DNA of 20,289 bases from Larix sibirica (taxonomy: Eukaryota; Streptophyta; Pinopsida; Pinales; Pinaceae), in the NCBI GenBank assembly GCA_004151065.3, contig NWUY0300023315.1, positions 8,903 through 29,191 of the forward strand, read 5' to 3'. The notes beneath the pieces were generated by a model. It was not told the DNA's origin. It ran no database searches and saw only the letters and a program-made list of their open reading frames with translations. Both the position numbers and the translations under genes were made by a program. Positions 10,205 to 19,803 of this stretch are shown here, piece after piece; position 1 is the stretch's first letter; each line of letters starts with the position of its first letter.

Positions 10205-11037
10205 GGCCCTGGGTTTCATTTAGGTCAAGTGTCTCAAGGACACATGGTGAATTGATCTTAGGGGCATAAAAACCAAATTAGGAACACAATTGAGTGTTGT
10301 GAGTACCAAAGGGTGTGTTTAGGAAATTACAATGTGAGAACACTATCCACACACTTCCAAGATGCTTCCAATATGAGTTTTCAAAAATTGACCTCTTAAT
10401 GCAAAATTTGCATGGCCACTTATTGAATAAAACCTTAGTTTTGAGAATCATAAAATAAAAAGTATATAGGAAAAGGGAATCATGGGATAAGGGTGCCCCT
10501 AGTTGTAATATGATGTCATGAATCCAATGCAATTGATAGTTCATTGTTTAAAATTTTAATATTAATTTTATGGTGAGTTACATCTTATGTCCTAGAACAT
10601 CCAAGGACATATGGAAAATTAGTCTTGGATGTATAGAAACCAAAATGAACATGAAAATTGAATTAAGGTCCAACATGTGTGTTTGAGAAAGGAAAACATC
10701 ATAACATTGTCCACATTCTCCTTTCGTAGAGTTTTCAAAATTTGACGTCTTAATGCAAAATTTACATTGCCTCTTAATGAGCAGAAACCTATTTTTGGGG
10801 AATCATCAAATAAAAGAGATTCAAACCATGGGATTAATGAAATATGAGCACCCTTGGTAGTAATTAAATGTCACAATCCTGATATAATAAATGGTTCATT
10901 GATTAGATTCATAATTTCAATTTATGGTGAGTTGCAACTTGCTTCCTAGAACCATTCAAGGACACATGGTCAATTGGTTATAAGGGTATAAAAACCAAAC
11001 CAAGCAACACAATTGATTTTCATAAGATTTCATAGGC
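10205..11037. repeat. Diverged tandem repeat, period about 355 bp, about 2.3 copies
   Basis: Anchors recur at regular spacing. CAAGGACA(C/T)ATGG occurs at 10235, 10602 and 10957. TGGTGAGTT occurs at 10571 and 10925. TTTTCAAAA(A/T)TTGAC followed by CTTAATGCAAAATTT lies near 10379 and 10734. TATAAAAACCAAA or its variants follow each CAAGGACA box. The copies have clearly diverged and differ by small indels. The third copy breaks off near 11037. The period is in the range of plant satellites, but the copy number is too small to call it one. It could also be a duplicated fragment of a larger repeat. Confidence 0.8.
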
Positions 11038-11342
11038 ATTTTTTGGAAATGAAATTGTGGGAATTACTAACTTTTCACCCATACCTGACGTAGGAATCAC
11101 TAACTTGTTAGTGAGTTCGTCATTGATATAATTATTATATTCAACGAGAGCGATAGAAATAGCAATATCATTCCCTCCAATCATCCCTTTAATTTTAAGT
11201 ATAACCTTAACATATTTTTTTGAAGTTTTGGGAATTTTTTTTGTTTCATCATTAAACTCCATTTATTCCTATCGAAAATTTCGTCCTGTTTTCAAAACTT
11301 ATATATCTTGTTTGATATCTTTTAAGTTATAGTTAAATTATC
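11038..11342. other. Spacer with an unassigned minus-strand frame
   Basis: An 80-codon minus-strand frame (11262-11020) reads as Lys/Ile-rich protein with the segment KLVIPT present twice, 10 residues apart. The repeat mirrors a short DNA direct repeat, GGAATTACTAACTT and GGAATCACTAACTT (near 11060 and 11093). There is no family resemblance and no start context, so it is not called as a gene. Confidence 0.3.
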
Positions 11343-11368
11343 ATATATATATATATATATATATATAT
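11343..11368. repeat. (AT)13 microsatellite
   Basis: There are thirteen perfect AT dinucleotides between TC and CA. This is a likely length-polymorphic marker. Confidence 0.95.
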
Positions 11369-11454
11369 CAATTTCACTTACAATATTAGTTCTTAAAACC
11401 CTTCTTTGTGCCTTTTATTAAAATGAAAAATATTGTAATTACGCAAAGGCATTC

Positions 11455-11985
11455 ATTTACCGAACACCTTCTCTTCCCACTGTATCCGATTCCAGTCTGT
11501 CGATCCACTAGATCATCACCATGTTCCTCGTCCTATTCCGTCGATTGAGTTTATCTGAATCTAGGTTTGCGGGTTTCTGTTTATTTGCATCCTTTTTCCA
11601 GTCACTTCGTCGCAGTTTCCCATTTATGACCCGAGAGCACGTTTCAACACCGCTTATACCTGATAGACAAGAATCCCGTGGTGGGAGACGACCCCGACCA
11701 CCCTTCTTCCTGCAAGTTCTTCGTACTCGGTGCCACATGAACATGTACTCGATGTTAAACCCTCGACGTTTCTCTCCATAGATTCGGGTGCCCACGAGGA
11801 TGAGAAACAAAAGCCCGGAGAAAATGGTCTGCGTGGAAAATACAAGCTCAAAAACTCTAATAGAGAGGGATTTCCGAGGCTATGATAATCCACAAGATCA
11901 AGACAAAGCAGGATAAGGGAAAGCTAAAAGGAATGCCGAGAAAATGGAAGGAGATCTAGAGGAAATGAAAACATGAATCGAATGA
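11455..11985. other. CpG-rich block, possible 5' gene region
   Basis: CpG dinucleotides occur about every 15 bp from 11461 to 11820 (roughly 23-25 by eye), against about one per 100-200 bp in flanking relics. Frames are open on both strands: plus 11521-11781 with ATG at 11521, minus 11810-11508 and 11893-11654. None gives a recognisable protein. The block directly precedes the NLR-type relic on the plus strand, so a 5' UTR or first exon of that gene is a reasonable guess. A young or unmethylated insertion is the alternative. Confidence 0.4.
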
Positions 11986-11989
11986 ATAA

Positions 11990-12432
11990 AGGTTGGAGCT
12001 TGACAGGATTCTGAAAAGGAATCTTAAATGTCGAAAGGATGAGGACCAAGAGCGGGGCTTGGATCGTTTTGAGTTTCGGAAGGCATTGGTATGGGCTTTA
12101 AGTAAAAAAGAGGAAGACTACTTTGAAATGGCGATAAGGCTGTCGCAGAAAATACCGAGCTGTCTCTAATGGGATATTGTGTGCTTGTAATGTTGATGAA
12201 GGGATAAGATGTGTATGTGATGAATGTTGTGGACAATTGGGAAATCCTGTCCAAGATACAAAATCCTGATCTTGGTGAAATCGCTCCTAAATCTCAGGTA
12301 GTGGGAGAATCTGCGAACACCTGCAAACACATACTCTTCTTCATGTTGTGCGTCTTGAAAATACTTGTGGACGACCCGTGTGTGTGGCAGAAGGCCCTAC
12401 TGAATTATGAGTTAGAAGATATTTGTGCCTGA
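11990..12432 (+). pseudogene. Unrecognised protein-like segment upstream of the NLR LRRs
   Basis: Two plus-strand frames look coding in composition. The first (11990-12169) contains CRKDEDQERGLDRFEFRKAL and EEDYFEMAIRLSQKIP, charged and helical. After a frameshift near 12170 the second contains DVYVMNVVDNWEILSKIQ, PDLGEIAPKSQVVGES and VWQKALLNYELEDICA, ending TGA at 12430-12432. An in-frame TAA lies just before 12208. The helical, Lys/Glu-rich character would suit an N-terminal coiled-coil region of a resistance protein, and position supports this. No P-loop or other NB-ARC motif is visible between here and the LRRs. The family is not identified. Confidence 0.4.
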
Positions 12433-13142
12433 ATGAAGAGGTTGGTCTATCCATCCACCAGGTCCGCGTGCGGTTCAAGGATATTGTAGGTTCTAGTCTC
12501 GAGGAATATGAAGGACTTGCAGGATTTTCATCTGATTAACTATCATGGGAAACTCTACCCAATAGTATATGTGAGTTCCAAGATATGAAATTGTTACTTT
12601 TGCACTCATGTCACCAATGAGGGCAGTTCCAGTTCCTTCCTTGGACGAACTTCCTACCTCGGGGGACATTAGGAGCAAAACTGCTAGTAATTATTTTCTC
12701 ATGTTAGAAAAAATTGTTCTAAGAAACTTACTCAAGCTAGAGAGTATAGGTGTGTGGAATGAAGGATGAATGTCAGACTTCAATTATTGGTGATAAAAAA
12801 TTTCCCATCATTGGAAAATTTTCTATCAAGGAATGAAGATCTCTCATTTAAAAGAATTGGATACAACTATATGCAATTATTTGACACAATTGGACATTGG
12901 GAGTGATGGTTTTCCAATCTTAGAGATGTTTACATTGGATGAACTAATTGGATAAAAGAACAATGCCCGAACTCCAAATCATGGAATTCATTGATTTCCC
13001 TTTGTTGAGGAGATTACCAAAGGGAATGGAGAGATTATCTAGCTTGAGGTAAATTAACGGGGAATTAGATTGGTGGAAAAGAATCATTTAGGAGGATAAT
13101 GACATGAAAACAAGTATTTATAAATTATTTGTGATGATTTAA
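12433..13142 (+). pseudogene. NLR-type disease-resistance gene relic, C-terminal leucine-rich repeats
   Basis: Intact relatives are intracellular immune receptors whose LRR domain senses effectors. The plus-strand pieces read in order. WETLPNSICEFQDMKLLLLH begins at 12546 (LRR pattern L.LP.SI..L..L..L.L..C). After a 1-nt shift near 12612, VPSLDELPTSGDIRSKT and LEKIVLRNLLKLESIGVW follow, with TGA at 12767. HLKELDTTICNYLTQLDIGS and GFPILEMFTLDELIG end with TAA at 12953. After another shift, MPELQIMEF (12963) is followed by LLRRLPKGMERLSSLR and ELDWWKRII, ending TAA at 13140-13142. The closing LP.G...L.SL...... W..... pattern is typical of plant CC-NB-LRR ends. NB-ARC is absent. At least three internal stops and two frameshifts make it a pseudogene. 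Confidence 0.75.
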
Positions 13143-15229
13143 TAATCAATGTTTTGTTCCGTTTTTAAAGTGGGAACTTTATAGTCATGTTTCTTGTTCA
13201 CAGGGTTGAGTTGGTAACTAGGTATTTTTGTGGTATTTTCTTGCCCGGGTCATGGGTCTATTAACACTATTTATACCAAATGTGGCCTTAATGCTATTTG
13301 AAATTGGAGATATCGATGTACTCAATGTTGTTAACTTACTGGAGATACTGATATGGCCTCATTGGTGTTTGTATTCAGAGTTTGGATTGAATACAATGTC
13401 TGTATAGACTGTAGTTCAAGTTTTGTATATACCTTTTGACAAGCTGCCAATGCAAGAAAATTTGTTGTATTGATTTTGTTAGCTTTGTAATAGATAAACT
13501 GTAATGAGGTGCTTTGGACCACTTGGGAATGAGTTTTTGTCTTAGATGTTGACTTTCCGTACTAGGGTGGATGATACTCTGTGGTAGACACTAAGATGTA
13601 TTCTATTCTTTCTCAGGGACTGTAATTGCATTCCAGAAGATGGGGTGATGGTACTTCCTTTGAAATCAAGTTGATAAACCTTCCCTTAGACTCAAGTTTT
13701 CTTTGGCTCTTGTTCATCACGTGATTATGAAAGATGTAATATTAATATATATTTGTTGGTTTATACTCATGGAACTTGTTTCTTATTGTACCAAGCTAAA
13801 TTTCTTTTGATGCAAGAATGAATACCAGCCTAGTTTGAGTTTCAGGTACTTATTGCAACAACATCTAATGAGTTAGCAGTATTGTTATAGTGTTCTCATT
13901 TAATTTTTTCTATAGGATGTATGCTAGTTCTTGAGTGTTAATTGGCTACTAGTAAATTTGAAATGGAGTGGTGTTTGAAAAGAGTCGTAAGCACTTCCTT
14001 GGGATTTTATCAACGCTACTGGATTAGAAAAATCTGAGAGTTGCTTTGGGCCTTTTTTCCATGATGTATCTGATTTCACAACTGTTGTATCTTGACGCAT
14101 GGTAGTTCCTTGTAGTGTATAGAAAACCAGTAAATACTTTATTGTATTACCACCCTATAGGTATTATTGTTGCTTGAAAGCTGGGATTTATAATGTCAGG
14201 TTTTGGACCAGTAATTTGCACTATGCCTTCACTGCTTTACAACACCAATTTTAAAATTGTATGCAATATTTCCTGACTATTGATGCAAATTACCCCCATA
14301 AATGGCACTTCTGTGCTATTTAAGGTACATATGCTTGGATGTTGAATTCCAGTTATATGATGGCACAACTTGTTAAAGCTATGGGACTTTAAAATGTTTC
14401 ATTTGTAACAAGTTAAACAAGAGAATTTTGGAGAATTCCCACTGTGTTTGAAATGTACATGTGCAAGTTGTGGATTATTAAGCTACATATAATTATTTGT
14501 ACAATTGGTTTTAAAAATGGAATTGTGCTAGGGTTTTAAACCAGGGTTTTGATTGATTTATTTGTTTATGATGTTTTTTTCTCCTTGAAACTTTGAAAGA
14601 GACAACAAGTTCATGGTGTGGTCTTCTAACAATGTCGTTCTGTGTTGTGGGATATATCTTCTTTGGTGCACTGATTAAGTAGGTAGCTGGTTATTTTTCA
14701 TTTAAGAGTTCTAAATTTTGAAATTTTCCCAAATTTTGTGTTTCTTCTATGGCACTAATTACCTCTCTCAGATTTCCTTTGATTATTATGACTGCTTTCT
14801 TGACTTGGTTAATATCTCTCAAATTTTGTGTGGTAATATTACAATATATTTATTGGGTTCCATTCAATGGATCATTTGTTCCAAGTAGCCTATGAAGCTT
14901 AGGTTTGTTGCCTGGTCTATCATATATTACCTTTAATGAGGTTTACAATCACCTGTCTTTGAGCTCTCTTTTCTATTTTGTGTACATATTTGATTTATAC
15001 ATTTGTGAAACATGATCATAAAACCAATCCATACTATAGAATGAAATTTTAATTCTAGTAGCTCATAAAAGATACAATTGATATTTATCTATACTAACTG
15101 CTTGAATTCTAGGTTGAGCATGTAAAAAAATTGATGCTTTTTGTGCAAGCACACATAAACATCCAAAGAACATTTGCAATTAATTATGTCCTATAAATAG
15201 GACATCGCATACATTTGCTTTGAAAATAC
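13143..15229. other. T-rich intergenic or 3'-flanking sequence, no gene
   Basis: About 2 kb with many TTTTG/TTGTAT words resembles plant introns or 3' flanks. No kinase-domain motifs (GxGxxG, HRD, DFG) belonging to the minus-strand receptor kinase were found when reading the opposite strand. A small stem, GTCCTA/TAGGAC, around TAAA lies near 15189-15204. Confidence 0.35.
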
Positions 15230-15763
15230 AGTGTGTGAAATATTTTTTATTTAGATTATCAAATTCAGGAAAATCAAGAATTGATCCAGTAAGTTTTTTG
15301 CATGCAACCAACAAATTATGAACACTTTGCTAGCCACTAATTTCCACTAGAATGGTCCCATGAAATAGATTGTCTAAAACATCAATATACTAAATGGAAT
15401 ATAAGGTTCCCAACTCTACAGACAACTTCCCTATAAGATAATTATCAAAGACATTTATATCTTTTGAAGCATTTTAAGATTACTTAAAGTCTCGAGCTTA
15501 TTCTATCCAAAATGATTCAGATTGCTAAGGAAAATTCCAGTGACCATCCCATTGTTGCACACAATTCCATGCCACGATGTTGGAAAACCATTCCAACACA
15601 CTGATTCTTCATTCCACAAGTTAACTACGTGGACAAAAGGATCCTTTTGGATTCCTTTCTTGAATTCAAGAAGTGCCAATGCATCCTTAGAAATCTCTTG
15701 GGTTGTAGCAAATCCAAAGGACAAAGCAAGAGTTTATATTGTTAATAGTCTAACAAACTTCAT
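15230..15763 (-). pseudogene. LRR receptor-like kinase relic, first exon (GHR1-like group)
   Basis: Intact relatives are plasma-membrane receptor-like kinases; GHR1 acts in guard-cell peroxide and ABA signalling. Starting at ATG 15763-15761, the minus strand reads MKFVRLLTI, a TAA stop (15736-15734), then TLALSFGFATTQ, together a clear signal peptide broken by one stop. The LRR N-terminal cap follows: DALALLEFKKGIQKDP and LWNEESVCWNGFPTSWHGIV with its conserved Cys pair. GIFLSNLNHFG then ends at a TAG near 15505. After shifts the LRRs resume: LIGKLSVELGTLYSI, stop, YIDVLDNLFHGTILVEISG, stop, then SVHNLLVACKKLTGSILDFP and EFDNLN (near 15250). LLEFKKGI followed by ..SWNEES...GCP.SW.GIVCN is characteristic of the GHR1/At2g27060 group. 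Transmembrane and kinase parts are absent. Confidence 0.82.
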
Positions 15764-17266
15764 TCTACTTTTTCCCTCGTATACCAAATGCATATTTACT
15801 TCTACAACCTTGCAAAATGAGCTTCCCAGTTAAGCAATGACGAATTCAAACTAATGAAGCTCTTATGTTCATCCTTTCCAAATAATCTATTGGATTGATG
15901 CAGGAGCATTAGATTTCAAGTTCAAGTCCCCAAATGTTTGGTTAGACCATAAGGTCTTGACACTAGCCAAGGAAGAGTAAATTGTAAAAATATTGTAAAA
16001 CCTCTTGTAAAGGGGTTTATTTCCTAGCAAGCATAGATAGAGAATATGCTTAGTCTGATAGGTGTCAATGTAGGATGAGATCCTTGAACTAGTGGGATGA
16101 CTCAAGAGAGTAGTTATGAGTAGTTTCTTGTTTATAGTTATGAATTGGATGAGTCATAGGAAGATAGGGTTGGATTTCTAAAAAAATAGATCGGTTACAT
16201 AAGTTTAGGAACTGACTGCAAGTTTTTAGGAGTTTTGTTAAAGAAATAGAAAAAGATCCGTTTTAGAAGGGAGCTTTGTAAGCCTAGGGGAGAAATCTCA
16301 AGAAGGAGGAAGAGAGAACTCTGTAGAAAATAGAACTCAGTGAGAGTTTAGAAGAGAAGATGGCCATTGAAAGTGTATCGGGCCATATGCAGAGTAGGGG
16401 AGGTTCTTTGAAGTGTATGTACAGTTTACTCTTTTAATGAGAAGCAGATTCGTTTATGTTGCATGCCTTGCTCTTTTACAGTCTGTGTGTGTTGTGATTG
16501 AGCAATGTCGATGAATGGTAGTTAGCTATGTGAATGGCTAATTCTGTACATGTAAGACCTGATACTACATTGAGTATCAATATTGGGCAGAACTTTATGA
16601 AAAAAGTTCTAGTCAATGAGACATAGCTAGGTATCTGGTTATGACCTAAGTAAAGAGTCCGTGAACAGAGCGACTGTACATTTTATTGTTGTTAGAGCAT
16701 GAACGTGCCAGAGTATGAAGGGTTATGGAGTACTTATGTGTTATTGGATGAATGTAAAGTGAAGCTTTGTACAAGTCGAAGAAGTGAATCACTTAGGATT
16801 GTATTGAAGGGTTATAGTTCTAATAACGTTGGGTAGAAAATTCTATGAAGTTTCCAACACTTATAGAAGCCCCTAAAGACTGAGAATAACCCTGCAGGAT
16901 TCGATGGATGGCGAATAACTGTGTGTAGTTTTCGACACGCAGTCGAATAATGGAGCAGGGGTGTTATCTATGAGGAAAATAGTCACTTGATAGATCTTGC
17001 AAAATATTGAGAGGTATTTGGTATTGATCTGGAGATTGAATGGTGTGAATTGGCGCATAAATGAAACTGCAGGCAGAGATAAGTTGGAGTTCTTGCGCAG
17101 AGGAAATTGAATGCGTTATAGACAGAAAATTTGACAGCTGTTGTGCGTAGGTGTATTGATCCAACAGTGATAAATAGTCAAGAGAATGACTGTGTGAAAG
17201 GATGAAACCATAGACAATGATGAGGATGGTCAAACACTGGCATGGAAGGCCAGAATTGAAGGAGGG
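15764..17266. other. Probable repeat-derived sequence, no gene
   Basis: This lies upstream of the minus-strand receptor-kinase exon, so part may be its old promoter. From about 16260 to 16470 the plus strand has a purine-rich run followed by GTACAGTTTACTC and TTTTAATGAGAAGCAG, resembling LTR R/U5 sequence. The last bases, AATTGAAGGAGGG (17254-17266), look like a polypurine tract against the next LTR. CpG is fairly frequent from 16900 on, unlike the left half of the window. No coding frame has recognisable motifs. Confidence 0.3.
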
Positions 17267-17905
17267 TGATGTATTCGAGATCACGTCGCAACATTAAACC
17301 TGGTCATAAGTGAGGGTCTTATGGTTTCCCGGTTGTGCGAATGAGCGCCGAGAAGAATGCTAGTGTTAAACGCCTTTTGGTGTTGCGATAAGGGCTTGGT
17401 TATAACTGAAGTCGTGTTGTGTGAAAGAGCGCTAAAAAAAACCTGGTTGGCAATGGTCATGTGGTTGGGTGGTATGGTTTAAGTATTTTTCAATATTGTT
17501 TGAGTTGTGAAGATAAGCCCGACAACCTTGGTCATGGGTCGAGGCCGGAGGTATTTGTAATAGGATTTTAAGCCTTTGAAAAGGAAAGGTATTGTGTGTT
17601 AAGTATGAGCCCTAGTGCTAAGAATAAAAGCGAGCTTAAGTGAGTTAACATTTAGAGCAAAAGTTGACAAGTATGGAAGGAGAGCCAAACTTGGCTAATG
17701 GATGAGTTTGGTGGATGATTTAAGTTGGCTTGAATACTAAGGTTAGTGTTAGGACCAAATTGGATTCTACAAGGTTAGTGAGTTAGGTTTAGAATTGAAA
17801 CTTCAAGTGGAGTCTTAGGCTTGAAGAGTGTGCTCAAGGGAGAGTACACCTAAGGGGGGATTTGATCCTCAGGTCTGGGAAGGCCTAGGATTGGGCCTTT
17901 CATCA
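17267..17905 (+). mobile_element. LTR of a retrotransposon (639 bp)
   Basis: It begins TGATGTATTCGAG and ends GGGCCTTTCATCA, giving a 5-bp inverted terminal pair TGATG/CATCA. Two bases later comes a perfect Met-tRNA primer binding site, so the right border is firm. The left border rests on the matching terminus and the LTR-like length. It retains many CpGs (about nine within 17271-17400), suggesting a relatively young insertion. The second LTR is not in the window because the element is cut off at 19739. Confidence 0.75.
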
Positions 17906-17907
17906 AT

Positions 17908-17920
17908 TGGTATCAGAGCC
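17908..17920 (+). other. Primer binding site, initiator Met tRNA
   Basis: TGGTATCAGAGCC matches the standard plant initiator-Met tRNA 3'-end complement TGGTATCAGAGC. It starts 2 nt after the LTR end. It is used for minus-strand DNA priming in many copia and some gypsy elements and sets the element's orientation as plus. Confidence 0.92.
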
Positions 17921-18333
17921 TTGCAGTCTGTAAAGAAGAGGATGGATGAGTTAAGGAGTTTTGCATGCTGGTGAAGAAGAGGCTTGTAGCCTGAGCAGTG
18001 AGGTCCTTGAAAAGGATAACTACTTTGGGAGGAGTCACTGAATGCAAGAGATAACATCAGTTAGTGAAGCATCTCAGCAGAAGAAGATCATAGCCTTAGG
18101 ATCGGTGATGAAGGAAACTAACAAGGGTTTCTGAGAGAAAGAATAAGTGTGGCCAGAACCTAGTATTTCAACTGATGTTGAAATACAAGAGAATAGTTGT
18201 GTTCTCAAGAGAAGATGAGTTGTGAGTGTGAGCCTAGAAGGAGCATAGAGGAGTGCTCAAGAACGTTCTAGATAGAGGATGAGTACTTTCCAAAAGACTA
18301 GACATAGAGGAGACTTGGTGAGGTAAGTTGTAG
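17921..18333 (+). other. Leader between PBS and first long frame
   Basis: This is a purine-rich, GAAGAAG/GAGGA-dominated stretch with frequent stops in every frame (a TAG at 18331-18333 precedes the first coding-like frame). Its composition matches the downstream acidic ORF, so it may be untranslated leader or decayed coding sequence of the same element. Confidence 0.4.
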
Positions 18334-19738
18334 CAGGGAGAACTATTACTGCAGAGGCTAGTGCAGCTCATAGGGAATGAAAGAAACTCTAGAAAGATGA
18401 TTGTTAAGAGTCATAGTAGAGGTTCAGGAGGCAGCCACAAAGTGAAGAAAGAGAATGCTAAATTCAATGGCATATGGAGACAGTTGAATGATGAAGAATA
18501 TGAGAGGGAGAATGCAGAGATAGAAGTCCATCTGGAAGTAATGATGGAGCTGTTACAAAAGGATGAGGAAGACTAGAGGTGTGGTTTCTTTATGAGAAGA
18601 AAGATGAAGTGGCATAGGCTACAGAAGAGGAGAAAAGAGCAACTAATGAATGCTCAATGGGAAGATGAGATACTCAAGGAAAGGGAGTATCTGGGAGAAG
18701 ACTTGAAGACTGAAGCTTCAAGTGAGGCTAAGAGGCCTCAATATTTTAAAATTGATATCTTGTGTATGTTTGTAGGTGAAAAGAATGAAGGACAATTTGA
18801 TAATATTGTCACAAAGAATGAAGGAGATAGACATAATCTTAATTCAATTTTGAAAGAAGATGGGACAACTAAGTCTCATTCAAAAATGCACATGCACGGT
18901 TGAAAGAAAGTGTTTCTTTTCAACATGCGGTAAAAGCTGAAAGCAGAGAGAGCATGGCTTATGATGATAGCCAAGAACAGAAAGAAGCAAAGGAGGAAAT
19001 CAAGTATTCACATGATATGTTTGAGGAAGTTGAACATAAGACTATTGAAGACTTTCTCAGTTTTGAAGAAGACTTGGAACAGCAAGAGGAAGATTTGATG
19101 TCTGCATCATCGAATAAGACCATTGGGTCTTGTGATTTTGAGATTGACAATTTGAGTGTGTTTGCAGGTATTGCAGAAGGCAATCCATCTCTTGGAGTTG
19201 TCTTGAGTGAAGCTGAAAGTTGTCAAGTAAGGTATGATGAAGAGTGTCTTTCAGAAGAAGACATGGATGAGTTGTTGCAGTAGAAGGAATTTATAAATTC
19301 CTTATTTAATGAACGGAGTAACTTCAATGGAGATAAAGTAGTTATACTTCATGAGATGAAACTTGTTCTTGATGAGGACAGAGAGAAATTGGCTTATCTG
19401 AATGGCCAGGAGAAGATTGTTGGACAGACATCTAGGGCTGTCATAGTGGTGGAGGATCAGAATTCTATTCTGATAGAGTATGAAGAAATAATGACACAGA
19501 AAGATTGGCTTGGTGACAAAGAAGAAGGAAACAATGAAGATGAAGGTGAGGCATATATGTCTCAAGTTAAAAGAGAATCATTATTAGAATTGAAGGAGGC
19601 TGAAAGTTACCTGGCAAAGCATGAAGATACAATGTTTGATGAAGTTGAATTGATTATCAGGATCGATCAAGAAATTAAAGGACAATCACTGTGGGTTGTC
19701 AAAGAAGAAGAAGAGAGTTATGTTGAAACTGAAATGCA
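18334..19738 (+). pseudogene. Acidic, coiled-coil-like ORF of the LTR element, broken
   Basis: Function unknown. Read across two stops and one frameshift it forms a single protein of roughly 465 codons. Frame 1 runs from 18334 to a TAG (18574-18576) and on to TGA (18901-18903). The reading then moves to frame 3 (shift before 18900), passes a TAG (19281-19283) and reaches the ambiguous base. The N-terminus is basic (RGSGGSHKVKK); the rest is very Glu/Asp/Lys-rich and probably helical. Internal repeats are visible: FKIDILCMFVG (about 18745) with FEIDNLSVFAG (about 19136), and DMFEEVEHKTIED (19014) with TMFDEVELIIRID (19629). No zinc knuckle, UBN2, protease or RT motif is present. Its place after the PBS suggests Gag or an extra 5' ORF. 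Confidence 0.55.
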
Positions 19739-19739
19739 N
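19739..19739. other. Ambiguous base at an abrupt sequence junction
   Basis: The only n in the window coincides with the change from the plus-strand acidic ORF to GC- and CpG-rich sequence belonging to a minus-strand LTR. It may mark an assembly join, a collapsed gap or low-quality sequence. Confidence 0.7.
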
Positions 19740-19803
19740 TAGGTCGGGCGGGGATCCTAGTCGACAGGCCGACTTAGGCTCCTCCAACATCTCCCCCACC
19801 TCA
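19740..19803 (-). mobile_element. Polypurine tract and truncated 3' LTR start of a minus-strand element
   Basis: On the minus strand, TGAGGTGGGGGAGA (19803-19790) is followed at 19789 by TGTTGGAGGAGCCTAAGTCG, a purine tract abutting a TG start as at the internal/3' LTR border of plant gypsy-type elements. Just upstream (minus strand), ATTTCTTCGGGACGAAGAAAT reads FFGTKK. A similar short motif before the polypurine tract is common at the end of gypsy pol regions. Only about 50 bp of LTR remain before the junction at 19739. The TGTTGG start is shared with the LTR at 20, but the following sequence differs. Confidence 0.65.

Noticed and set aside
11020-11262. Minus-strand 80-codon frame with KLVIPT twice
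   Set aside because: The peptide repeat reflects a 14-bp DNA direct repeat; no homology, promoter or longer frame supports a gene.
18959-19183. Ser-rich 74-codon minus-strand frame
   Set aside because: It is the antisense shadow of the Glu/Asp-rich plus-strand ORF.
19740-19775. GGATCC and GTCGAC sites 2 bp apart, reminiscent of a cloning-vector polylinker
   Set aside because: The same bases fit the start of a GC-rich natural LTR directly behind a polypurine tract, and no further vector sequence follows. Screening is still suggested under the junction finding.
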